From: CAYUIS01 sp964444825 | Lineage (GTDB): Bacteria > Chloroflexota > Anaerolineae > B4-G1 | DNA length: 8,679 bases | Direction of reading: 5' to 3' | NCBI GenBank assembly: GCA_964444825.1 | Contig: CAYUIS010000178.1 | Coordinates: 1-8,679 of the forward strand | Part shown: piece after piece, positions 1-7,475 of the stretch | How the letters are laid out: every line of letters begins with the position of its first letter | Numbering within the stretch: position 1 is the first letter of the stretch | Made by a program: the position numbers and the translations under genes | The notes under the pieces: generated by a model | Databases searched by the model: none | What the model was told of the DNA's origin: nothing | Seen by the model: the letters and a program-made list of their open reading frames with translations, nothing else

Positions 1-19
1 TGTCGAGGGGCATAGTCGA

Positions 20-192
20 AGGGGTTGGGAGGGGGTGAACGTGCCAGGGGTTGACTTTTTCTCCACTTTCCGTAGAATCCCCCCTTGGATCACACCTCGC
101 CGAGCATAGTTTGGATAGGGCTACCACAGAGAGGCTCTCCACACATACAACGCTGAAGGTGATTGAGTGAGATACCGAATACTCGGTAGTTA
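20..192 (+). repeat. Promoter/leader repeat, copy 1
   Basis: This is the first of three copies of a dispersed intergenic module. It shares with copy 3 a -35/-10 pair, GATCAC exactly 9 nt after the -10 (88-93), a GGAT(A/G)GGGCTA(C/T)CACA block, TACAACGCTGAA (146-157; 7581-7592 in copy 3), and a GAT(A/T)CCG(A/T)ATACTC block near its right end. It shares the CTGGGAGGGGGTGAA-like block upstream of the -35 with copy 2. It ends about 30 nt before the start codon of the propeller gene, so it forms promoter and 5' leader of that operon. I see no terminal inverted repeats, so its means of spread is unknown. Confidence 0.75.
51..78 (+). promoter_or_regulatory. Sigma-70-type promoter of the surface-protein operon
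   Basis: TTGACT at 51-56 and TAGAAT at 73-78 are separated by 16 bp. Each hexamer has one mismatch to consensus. The same pair, with a 17-bp spacer, recurs in the other two module copies, and this conservation supports a real promoter. Transcription should start near 85, giving a leader of about 140 nt before the start at 225. Confidence 0.65.
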
Positions 193-224
193 TGTGCTGT
201 ATCAAAAAGCAAGAAGGAGTATCT

Positions 225-2486
225 ATGAAATACGGTTTGTCAGCTATAGGTGTCGCAATTCTGTTTGTGCTACTGAGCACCTGGGCGATAGCTAGCCCCC
301 CAAACCCTGAAATGGCTCTGGCCGTCGACAATCCCCTGTGGCGCATCGGGGGTAGCCTGGAAGCTGTGGACGTGCAGGGAAACTACGCCTACCTGGCACA
401 GGGCACGCAGTTGCAGGTGGTGAACCTGAGCAATTTGCAGACCGTTGGCGCGCTCTCGTTCCGCTATCCGGTGCGCGACGTGAGCGTGAGCGGCACACAC
501 GCATACCTGGTCACCAACACCTACGGTGACTTGCACGTCGTAGATGTCGCCGACCCGGCGACCCCTGCCGTCGTGGGCAAGGGAGAGGTTCCTGGCTGGT
601 CTGGTGGGGAAAGCGTCGCCGTCCGGGGCAACTATGCCTATGTTTTGGCAGAGAATCCTAGCGATGGCCTGGTGACCTTTGATATTACCAGTCCCTTCAC
701 GCCCACCTTTGTGACCCAGACCGTCGGCATTACTGGGCGATGGGTTCGTCCCGGCGCCGATCATCTCTACGTACTGCGCACCGACCGCCTGACCGTGTTT
801 GACGTCACCACCGCCAACAACCCCCAACAGGTCGGCGCCTTTGACCTCACCTCCGCGTCGAACCTGGCGGTCGCAGAGCCGTACGTCTATGTGACGGATT
901 ACATCATGCCAAGCCCAGGCGTCATTGCGGTAGACGTAAGCACTCCGTCCGATCCACAGGAGGCGGATAACTGGACCTACACCTACGGCAACGGTAGCAC
1001 CTCCGGCGTGGCCGTGAGCGGCAACACTGCCTACGTGGGTTATGACGGCAACGGCGGTGTCTGTAGCGCCATCTTTATCCTAAACATCTCCGATCCGAGC
1101 AATCTCACGTACGTGGACAAGGTTCAACCCGTTGGCAGTTTCTACAACTTTTTGATCGACGGGAACTCGCTCTACGTGGCTGGTGGGCCGAGCGGTGACC
1201 TGATGTCTATCAGTATCGCCAACCCCGAATCGCCTGCGATAGCCAACACGCTGTACCAGGTAGGGCAGGCCGAGATGGTGCGTTTGGCCGGGGATCGAGC
1301 CTACGTCGTTGGTCCGGGCGACTATTACGGCACGGCGGCCAGCATCTGGGTTTACGACGTGAGCGATCCGTTGACACCGACTTGGCAGCATCGTGAGGAC
1401 CCTTACCCGAACAGCATCTACGATCTAGAGGTAGCAGGGAACTATGCTTACCTGACTGGCTACGGTTACGGCCTGGGCATCCTCGACGTGGCAGACCTTT
1501 CCCCGCGTGGGAGTTATGCCCCCGATGGCGTCGCGTACTATTGCACCGACGCCAGCATCCAGGGGAGTTTGGCCTACGTCATCGCGCCCGGCGTCGGAGG
1601 ACAGACCGACGACATAGACGTCATCAACGTGAGCAACCCCGATGATCCTGATCGAGTCAAGAGCGTTCCGACCACAGGAACCGACCTGCGGCAGATCGTT
1701 GCCGACGGCAATCGCCTCTACGCCACTGACTACTACCAGCGGTTCTTTGTGTACAACATCGCATCTCCCCAGAACCCGACCCTGGTCACGAGCTACACTT
1801 TGCCGGGGCTGATGACCCTGCGCCCGGCAGGAAACACTGTGTACGCGGGCACGCAAGATGGCCTGACAGTGCTAGACGCGAGCGACTTGAAGGATATTCA
1901 GCCTGTCGGTGTGCCTTTCGACACCCTCAACGCTGTGAAAAGCATCGATGTCGTGGACGACATTGCTTATCTCGGCTGTTCCAATGCCGCCTATGCCCTG
2001 GACGTCTCCAACCCGATCTCGCCCACGGCAATCTTGCAGCACACCGGCCCGGCGGAGGGTTTGGATATCCAGGGAATCACGCCCTTTGCGCTGGTGGCCG
2101 ACGGCGACCTGGGGTTGACCCTGCACGCCATCGGCGACGGTGTGGTCCGTCCTGCGTTGGGCAACGCGGCGAAAATGTTCCCCGATACGGCCCTGGTCGT
2201 GCACTTTGCGCAAGATATGGATACCGCTTCGGTGACGTTCACCTGCACGCCAGACCCCGGAGGATGGGAAGCGTCCTGGGAGGAGACGCACGCAACCGGA
2301 GGTTTGCACGCCACGGCGACGGGACGGGTATTGACGTTGCGCCACAATCCATTCACCGAGAACCAGGACTATGACTTTCAGGTCACCGGCGGGACGACCG
2401 CGGGCGGGCAAGCCATCGACCCGTTCAGCCTCGATTTCTTTGTCGTTCAAGTTCAGCGCGTGTACCTGCCCCTGGTTTTGAGATAA
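225..2486 (+). CDS. Secreted LVIVD-repeat double beta-propeller protein with C-terminal Big_5-like domain
   Basis: The protein is 753 aa. I chose the ATG at 225 over one 33 nt upstream because AGAAGGAG (212-219) lies 5 nt before it and the protein then opens with a normal signal peptide (MKYG, hydrophobic core, AIA at residues 21-23). From residue about 52 to 620 I count 14 imperfect units of roughly 44 residues, built as GNxAYL... then (V)xVxDVSDPxxP. These match the LVIVD repeat family; 14 units suggest two seven-bladed propellers in tandem. Residues about 642-741 resemble the SbsA-like Ig domain Big_5 (ALVVHFAQDMD, then NPFTENQDYDFQVTGG). The last eight residues are VYLPLVLR, nearly the same as the end of the next protein. 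The likely role is extracellular or cell-surface binding; no catalytic residues are evident. The next gene starts 16 nt downstream, indicating an operon. Confidence 0.85.
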   Translation: MKYGLSAIGVAILFVLLSTWAIASPPNPEMALAVDNPLWRIGGSLEAVDVQGNYAYLAQGTQLQVVNLSNLQTVGALSFRYPVRDVSVSGTHAYLVTNTYGDLHVVDVADPATPAVVGKGEVPGWSGGESVAVRGNYAYVLAENPSDGLVTFDITSPFTPTFVTQTVGITGRWVRPGADHLYVLRTDRLTVFDVTTANNPQQVGAFDLTSASNLAVAEPYVYVTDYIMPSPGVIAVDVSTPSDPQEADNWTYTYGNGSTSGVAVSGNTAYVGYDGNGGVCSAIFILNISDPSNLTYVDKVQPVGSFYNFLIDGNSLYVAGGPSGDLMSISIANPESPAIANTLYQVGQAEMVRLAGDRAYVVGPGDYYGTAASIWVYDVSDPLTPTWQHREDPYPNSIYDLEVAGNYAYLTGYGYGLGILDVADLSPRGSYAPDGVAYYCTDASIQGSLAYVIAPGVGGQTDDIDVINVSNPDDPDRVKSVPTTGTDLRQIVADGNRLYATDYYQRFFVYNIASPQNPTLVTSYTLPGLMTLRPAGNTVYAGTQDGLTVLDASDLKDIQPVGVPFDTLNAVKSIDVVDDIAYLGCSNAAYALDVSNPISPTAILQHTGPAEGLDIQGITPFALVADGDLGLTLHAIGDGVVRPALGNAAKMFPDTALVVHFAQDMDTASVTFTCTPDPGGWEASWEETHATGGLHATATGRVLTLRHNPFTENQDYDFQVTGGTTAGGQAIDPFSLDFFVVQVQRVYLPLVLR

Positions 2487-2502
2487 CTGTAGAAACATCG
2501 AT

Positions 2503-5500
2503 ATGAAAGCGATAAAATCAACCTGTCTAGCGATCACACTATTGCTTGTCCTGAGTGGTATGACCGAGGTCTCGCCACCCGCCAGGGGAATGACGCCCCT
2601 GCCCAACGTGCCCGATCTTACGCCAACACAAGTTCCCCAAGGCATTGGACTGGTGGCCGGGGACACCATAGATCTCACCTGGCGTCCCGAGGAATACCCG
2701 GACGGCGCCTTTATCCGGTTGGAACTCTATCGAGGTCTTTCCACCGACACCCTCAGCCCGATTGCGACGGTCAGTAGTGCTGCTACCTGGCGGTATCGGG
2801 ATACGGGCCTGGCAGCGAATACCGTTTACGTCTACCGCGCGATACTCACCTATTATCCATCCGCCACCCCCGACGACGAGCGTTCCACCACCCTCTTCAC
2901 TAGCCAAGCTGACACCGGCAAGTTTACCGGCCATGTCTATGAGAGCGTGGTGCTCCAGGGCGGCGTCTACGAATTGGGCAGCGTCACCGTTTACGATGGG
3001 GCCGTGCTGACCATCCCTGGCGGCGTCAGGATGGAGACCGGCGGCCGCATTTATGCCAGCGACGGGCATCTGCGGATCGCTGGTACGCATTTTGATGATG
3101 ATGTGGATATCCAGTTCGGCAGCATCTCGTCTGCAACGTGGGGCGAGGGATGGGTGCGCAGTTCGAGCTTTGGCGAATGGAGCGACGTCTCTGTCTATGG
3201 CGACCACCAGGTCGAAATCAGTGATAATACCTTTGGCCTCTACAGCAGTATTGACGCCAGTGACGCAGCAGGCTACGTCGTCGTGAGAAACAATGTCGGG
3301 AATGAGGGCTTGAGCCTTGGTGGCACCGGTGAGGCGATGGACAACACCTTTGGCAGGGGCTCTGCGTACGGCAGCGCCGTGCTGGAAAACAATGTCTTTG
3401 AACGTATGAGCGTCTACGACGACGCGACAGCGCGCTCCAACCGCGTGACCGGAAAGGCATCGGGACGGAACACGGCAACGCTGGAGAATAACGTGATAGA
3501 AGGAGAGCTAGAACTGTGGGAGCAGGCTCTGGCGCGTTACAACGACATCACCGGAGACGTCGAGATCGGCGGCACGGCTCAACTTGAAGAAAACGTGATT
3601 GCGGGCAACGTGGAGGTGGACGAGGACGCCGCGGGCGCTACGCTCCTGCGCAACGTCATCCCCCAGGGCAGGCTCGTCGTCGCTAACGACTACTCGTGTG
3701 ACATCGACCCGGCCACAGTCTACGCCGAGGGGAACGTCATCTCCAGCAATAGTTGGGCGGTCCAGGTCAGTGGGGGGGCGCACGCGACGCTGGTCAACAA
3801 CGAGATCGACGGCAGTATCCAGGTGACCCAGGAATGCACCCAGTTCACCGCTCACCAGAACGTGATTGACGGTGGGTTCTCTATTTGCTGGACGCCTGCC
3901 ATCACGGTGACCGAGAACCTGGTGGATGGCCCTATCTACGTCGGCAACGCCTTCCCCCTGACGTGCAGCGGCGACGCCAGCGGCACCATCGCCCGCAACA
4001 CGATCCAGAAAAACTATGGCGACTATGACCCGGCCCTCTATCTCTCCCAACGACTATACACCGAGTCCCACGCGGACCTTTCCATCCAGCACAACTGCCT
4101 GCGCGATAACACCATCGCTGCCCGGCTGTACACCGCGCCGGAGCACGGCCTGGTCGACCTGCGCGACAACTGGTGGGGCGATGCCTCCGGGCCAAACTAT
4201 GCCACCAACCCTGGTGGCGCGGGCGGGCGCATCGAAAACCTGTTGGGTGCGTCCCTGGACTTATATCCGTGGGACACGGCCCCGACCTATTGTCGGGACA
4301 CGATCCCCATCACGCCGCGGGCTGGCGACATCGAGATCGACATGCCCGAAACCGTCCGTCCCGATGGCGCCAGCCAGGCTGCGGTGCAGGTGACTGTGCT
4401 GGACCAGCACGGTTGGCCTCTGGCAAACGCCCCGGCAAACTTGTCACTGGTCCCGGAAGGATTGGGCCAGCTTTCTCAAGAGGCCACCACCACCGACGGT
4501 TCTGGCCAGGCCACAGTCTGGTACACTGCGCCAACCTTGAATCAACTGGGCCATCACGGCAAAGTCGAGATCCGCGCCATCAGTGGAGCGGCGCAGGACT
4601 GGGGGACGATCTCGTTCGAGGAACCAGACGCGCTCTACACGGCCGAACCACGCTACCACGAGGAAAGCTGGAGCGAGCGGCGCGCCCTGCTGCCTCCTGA
4701 ACCCAACATCCTGGCCACGTTGAGCGCCCAATTGACCTACGACGGTGAGCCGGTGCGCAGTTACACCGTGACGGTCGAGATCGACCCCATGGAGGACGGC
4801 GTCTATGACGGCGTCTTTGTCGAGGGGAGCAACGTCATCCCGCCGCTCGACGATCACCAGGTCACGCTGCTGACCGACGAGAACGGCGAGCTGTGGGTCA
4901 AATACCGGTACGCCGGGCAGGCCAGCCGTGAGGACAGCGTCCGCGACGGTGTGACGCTGCGCAGCGATGCCTTCGATCACCTGGGTTCGTGGGAGGTCGA
5001 GACCGGGATGGATCTACAGATCGTGGACATCCGCCGCCCAGGGGCTTCTCAGAACGATTACCTGGTGATGGGAAAGGCGGAACCGATGGAGATCGTCGTC
5101 CGCGACCGCCTGCATCCACAATTCCACCTCAGCGAATACGACGACGATCCTGATCCGGCCACCGACCCGATCTTGAGCGTGTGGCTGGACGTCAGTGACG
5201 CCTCCATCAGCACCGAGTTTCTTGACCTGCTGCTGATCGACCACTTTCAGGTTCCGGGGGAGCGCTCATATCTGGCCGACTTGGAGCTGGAGGCTGACAA
5301 CCAGGTCTATTTGCGTGTCTCTGAGGGTGAGCACGTCGCCGGGCGGCCGGTGATCGTGCCCCATTTTGAGGGCTGGAACGTTCACTGGGTGGGTGTGCAT
5401 CTCCGCCACAACGCCGACGGCCATATCATCCGCGACACCTCTCCCCAAGGGCAAACGAACAACAACTATGAGATCATCCGCTACCAGGCCAACGCCGATC

Positions 5501-6711
5501 TGACCGCCTGGGAGCTGTTTCTACGAGATAACCCGTGCGCGCCCAACACACCGTGGGGTCGGGCGGCCAAGTGCACGTTGAACCTTATGACCTGGCTCCC
5601 AGCAAGCAAGGTTCACGCAGAGGTCGTCTCGACGATGCTGGCGCTATGCGAGACGATGTTCAACATCGCCAACGGACGCATCGAGGACGCGGCCCTGGGG
5701 GCCGGCAGCATCTATGGGGGCAGTTTGACCAATTACCTGGAGGCGCACCCAGAAGTGTTGTACGCGACCAAATACGGGCCTCAAATGGCAACGGTCCTCG
5801 GCACGTTGGGCAACACCGCCAAGGTGGTAGACTGTTACAACGCGCTGACCGACTGGACCGGCGACATTCTACCCACAAAGCAGATGGGACTGTGCGGCAT
5901 ACAGACCCGGTCCGCCTCACCATCGGCAGCGTCGCCCGATCAGACGGCGGTCTGGGTACAGGGCTTGCTGCACAGCCTGGAGCAGGACCTGGATGCGCTG
6001 GCGATCTTGGGCTCGCAGCAGACGCGCGTGGTAGACACCGTCACCGCACAAACCGTTGTCACCGCGACCGGCGCGATGACCGATACCGACGAGATGTATT
6101 TTAGCATCGTCAATGACCAGGGGAGCGTCTACCTGTTGCCGCCGAGCACGTACTCGGTGACGCTGCATACGATCACCGACACGCAGGTCATTCTGTTCCG
6201 CAAGGGAATCACGATGACCGAGTTCAGCACCGTGCTGTGGGAAGACGCCGGCTCCACGCCACGTCAGATCGGCTTTACCTTCAGCCCAAGCCAGACGGCC
6301 GCGCTCCAGGTGGACGAGGGCGCTGACGGCAGTATCGATCGTACGGTCCTCGCCGAAGAGATCCCGCATCTGGTGGCTCCTGCCAACATCCAGGTGACGC
6401 AACTTGATGCAGACAGCGTCCAGGTGACGTGGGATCCGGTGGACGGCGCCTACCAGTACCGGATCTACTATGGCGCCGAATCACGCTGGGTGGAACTGTT
6501 CGAGGAGTACTCAGACCAGGTGGAGGTTTATGCCAGCACCACCTCCAAGGTCATATCTGACCTGGAACTGGACGGTTGGGCATACTACTTTACGGTGACG
6601 ATGGTGGATGATCAGGGGAATGAGAGTCTGTATGGGGCAGAAGTGTTGGTGGGGCAGGCGATCCGCCCCCATCCTCTATACTTGCCACTGGTGATACGTG
6701 CTGGGCAGTAG
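2503..6711 (+). CDS. Secreted multidomain protein: FN3, right-handed beta-helix, Big_1, FN3
   Basis: The protein is 1402 aa with an N-terminal signal peptide (hydrophobic residues about 7-18; no lipobox cysteine). Domains in order: an FN3-like domain (about 35-130); a right-handed beta-helix (about 140-600) whose asparagine-centred coils read NNV, NTF, NVI and which closes with the NWWGDASGP motif (556-564) seen in parallel beta-helix/NosD-like proteins; an invasin-type Big_1 Ig domain (608-705); beta-rich segments of no family I recognise (706-1000); a helical cysteine-containing segment (about 1005-1135, Cys 1012, 1024, 1049, 1111, 1131); a further beta-rich part; and a C-terminal FN3 (1289-1390). 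It ends in LYLPLVIRAGQ, matching the tail of the upstream protein. I see no Shine-Dalgarno sequence before 2503, so translation may be coupled to the upstream gene 16 nt away. Likely a surface adhesin or carbohydrate-binding protein; no pectate-lyase active site could be identified. Confidence 0.85.
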   Translation: MKAIKSTCLAITLLLVLSGMTEVSPPARGMTPLPNVPDLTPTQVPQGIGLVAGDTIDLTWRPEEYPDGAFIRLELYRGLSTDTLSPIATVSSAATWRYRDTGLAANTVYVYRAILTYYPSATPDDERSTTLFTSQADTGKFTGHVYESVVLQGGVYELGSVTVYDGAVLTIPGGVRMETGGRIYASDGHLRIAGTHFDDDVDIQFGSISSATWGEGWVRSSSFGEWSDVSVYGDHQVEISDNTFGLYSSIDASDAAGYVVVRNNVGNEGLSLGGTGEAMDNTFGRGSAYGSAVLENNVFERMSVYDDATARSNRVTGKASGRNTATLENNVIEGELELWEQALARYNDITGDVEIGGTAQLEENVIAGNVEVDEDAAGATLLRNVIPQGRLVVANDYSCDIDPATVYAEGNVISSNSWAVQVSGGAHATLVNNEIDGSIQVTQECTQFTAHQNVIDGGFSICWTPAITVTENLVDGPIYVGNAFPLTCSGDASGTIARNTIQKNYGDYDPALYLSQRLYTESHADLSIQHNCLRDNTIAARLYTAPEHGLVDLRDNWWGDASGPNYATNPGGAGGRIENLLGASLDLYPWDTAPTYCRDTIPITPRAGDIEIDMPETVRPDGASQAAVQVTVLDQHGWPLANAPANLSLVPEGLGQLSQEATTTDGSGQATVWYTAPTLNQLGHHGKVEIRAISGAAQDWGTISFEEPDALYTAEPRYHEESWSERRALLPPEPNILATLSAQLTYDGEPVRSYTVTVEIDPMEDGVYDGVFVEGSNVIPPLDDHQVTLLTDENGELWVKYRYAGQASREDSVRDGVTLRSDAFDHLGSWEVETGMDLQIVDIRRPGASQNDYLVMGKAEPMEIVVRDRLHPQFHLSEYDDDPDPATDPILSVWLDVSDASISTEFLDLLLIDHFQVPGERSYLADLELEADNQVYLRVSEGEHVAGRPVIVPHFEGWNVHWVGVHLRHNADGHIIRDTSPQGQTNNNYEIIRYQANADLTAWELFLRDNPCAPNTPWGRAAKCTLNLMTWLPASKVHAEVVSTMLALCETMFNIANGRIEDAALGAGSIYGGSLTNYLEAHPEVLYATKYGPQMATVLGTLGNTAKVVDCYNALTDWTGDILPTKQMGLCGIQTRSASPSAASPDQTAVWVQGLLHSLEQDLDALAILGSQQTRVVDTVTAQTVVTATGAMTDTDEMYFSIVNDQGSVYLLPPSTYSVTLHTITDTQVILFRKGITMTEFSTVLWEDAGSTPRQIGFTFSPSQTAALQVDEGADGSIDRTVLAEEIPHLVAPANIQVTQLDADSVQVTWDPVDGAYQYRIYYGAESRWVELFEEYSDQVEVYASTTSKVISDLELDGWAYYFTVTMVDDQGNESLYGAEVLVGQAIRPHPLYLPLVIRAGQ

Positions 6712-6746
6712 TGATTGACCTGCACTGGTCGAAAAGAGCGCCATCC

Positions 6747-6767
6747 GGGCGGACACAGGGCCCGCCC
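6747..6767. repeat. GC-rich hairpin after the operon
   Basis: GGGCGG (6747-6752) pairs with CCGCCC (6762-6767) around a 9-nt loop, within a sequence of the form GGGCGGACACAGGGCCCGCCCCTACG. Closely similar sequences are, from memory, common dispersed intergenic repeats in Chloroflexota and other bacteria. A TTTT tract begins 8 nt after the stem, too distant for a convincing intrinsic terminator, though it sits where an operon terminator would be expected. Confidence 0.5.
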
Positions 6768-6781
6768 CTACGCGGTTTTCC

Positions 6782-6802
6782 CCTCCCCCTTGACGGGGGA
6801 GG
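6782..6802. repeat. Perfect 8-bp GC hairpin
   Basis: CCTCCCCC (6782-6789) and GGGGGAGG (6795-6802) form a perfect stem with a TTGAC loop. It is followed directly by CTGGGAGGGGGTGAA, the left end of promoter-module copy 2. There is no following T-run, so this is a repeat-type hairpin and not a standard terminator. Confidence 0.55.
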
Positions 6803-6906
6803 CTGGGAGGGGGTGAATCCGGCAGCGTTTGACCTTTTCCCGCACTTGCCGTACAATCCTTTACGAGATCACCCTTTCCTGAGATAGGCTTGGAAGGGGT
6901 CAATGA
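6801..6906 (+). repeat. Promoter/leader repeat, copy 2
   Basis: Within it, positions 6819-6859 match copy 3 (7476-7516) at 39 of 41 bases by direct reading. GATCAC (6867-6872) again starts 10 nt after the end of the -10. Similarity becomes weaker after 6875, and the block that is GGATGGGGCTATCA in copy 3 is GGAAGGGGTCAATG here, so the repeat supplies the ribosome binding site and start codon of the following gene. Confidence 0.72.
6829..6857 (+). promoter_or_regulatory. Sigma-70-type promoter of the antitoxin gene
   Basis: TTGACC (6829-6834) and TACAAT (6852-6857) are 17 bp apart. Both hexamers have one mismatch to consensus. The expected start is near 6864, which leaves a leader of about 40 nt containing GGAAGGGG (6891-6898) just before the ATG at 6903. 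Confidence 0.65.
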
Positions 6907-7208
6907 TCGCCATGAGGGTCAAGAGGTGGCTCTTGTGTTACAATTTCGACTGGGACCCTGCAAAGGAAAACCAGAACATTCGCAAACACAGGGAACACAT
7001 GAAATCAGAATACGATTTCTCCAAGGGTACGCGTGGCAGATTCTATCACCCCGACGCCGTGTTTAACTTGCCAGTGTACCTTGAGCCAGACGTCAATGAC
7101 TTTATGAACAAACTCGCAGAGGAACAGGACGTCGACATTCAAAAACTGGTCAACGAATGGCTCAGAGCAAACATCAAGCTACTCCAGAGTGTTCAACGAT
7201 CCAATTGA
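6903..7208 (+). CDS. Ribbon-helix-helix-type antitoxin fused behind a BrnT toxin N-terminal remnant
   Basis: The frame encodes 101 aa. Residues 14-30 read NFDWDPAKENQNIRKHR, which fits the N-terminus of BrnT-family toxins (F-x-W-D-x-x-K-x-x-x-N-x-x-K-H), but the rest of the toxin (about 70 residues) is absent. From Met33 the sequence is a complete antitoxin-like protein: EYDFSKGTRGRFYHPDAVF, then a probable beta strand NLPVYLEP and two predicted helices (DVNDFMNKLAEEQ; DIQKLVNEWLRANIKLLQS), as in CopG/RHH antitoxins. GGAAGGGG precedes the ATG at 6903, but an ATG at 6999 with AGGGA six bases upstream could give the free 69-aa antitoxin. The usual brnT-brnA order suggests that an in-frame deletion joined the two genes. 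No intact toxin lies in the window, so its target may be only its own promoter. The antitoxin assignment is by resemblance only. Confidence 0.7.
   Translation: MIAMRVKRWLLCYNFDWDPAKENQNIRKHREHMKSEYDFSKGTRGRFYHPDAVFNLPVYLEPDVNDFMNKLAEEQDVDIQKLVNEWLRANIKLLQSVQRSN
6942..6992 (+). pseudogene. brnT 5' remnant
   Basis: These codons cover the BrnT-like stretch at residues 14-30 of the fused frame. The family continues after KH with G-V-S/T-F-E-E-A and the catalytic core; none of that is present here, so no ribonuclease activity is expected. It is inside a longer open frame and may still be translated. Confidence 0.5.
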
Positions 7209-7475
7209 ACAGGGTGGCGGTGGGCGTGGCTGGTACAAAGGCCCACCTCTGCCCAGCCTAACACGATCTGTTGAGAAAGCCCAAGCCCTCTCTCTTCTTG
7301 CCCCGTGCCCTCTCGAATCCTGCCCCCTGTCCCTTTGCGTCCTTGGCGCTCTTTGCACTTGGAACCTATCCTAAAACTGCTCTAGCCCCTGTCCTCGGGG
7401 GCGAAAGACACCCCCGAGACGGGGGTTTGAGCGAATTTACGGATGATTCTTAATCCCCTTCGGCCTTCGGTCCCT
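7209..7475. other. Non-coding stretch with dispersed-repeat-like sequence
   Basis: I find no supportable gene here. GGTGGGC (7219-7225) and GCCCACC (7241-7247) form a 7-bp stem just after the antitoxin stop, without a T-run. Positions 7262-7375 are pyrimidine-rich, and CTTTGCGTCCTTGGCG (near 7333-7350) resembles a low-complexity motif family that I recall as common in bacterial intergenic repeats. Short open frames here have no start context or recognisable protein. Confidence 0.45.
7386..7425. repeat. Long GC-rich hairpin
   Basis: CTCGGGGG (7394-7401) pairs perfectly with CCCCCGAG (7411-7418). The stem extends by seven more pairs (7386-7392 with 7419-7425, one G-U) past a single bulged C at 7393. 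The loop is 9 nt. Only TTT follows, so intrinsic termination would be weak. It lies between the antitoxin gene and promoter copy 3. Confidence 0.6.

Noticed and set aside
1872..2678. Long open frame of 268 codons on the minus strand, and other minus-strand frames across 270-6484
   Set aside because: They are antisense to the two large genes, lack recognisable domains or signal context, and are expected by chance in GC-rich coding DNA.
4173..4700. Plus-strand frames of 175 and 189 codons inside the 1402-aa gene (4173-4700, 5535-6104)
   Set aside because: They lie in another frame of a gene with continuous domain structure; their composition (rich in Arg/Gly/His) is that of a shifted reading, and no frameshift is needed to explain the gene.
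6747..6780. Intrinsic terminator of the surface-protein operon
   Set aside because: The hairpin is sound, but TTTT begins 8 nt after the stem and is broken by C's, so I list it only as a hairpin repeat.
7189..7453. Two overlapping 60-61-codon plus-strand frames after the antitoxin gene
   Set aside because: Low-complexity, pyrimidine-rich repeat-like DNA without ribosome binding sites or recognisable protein features.
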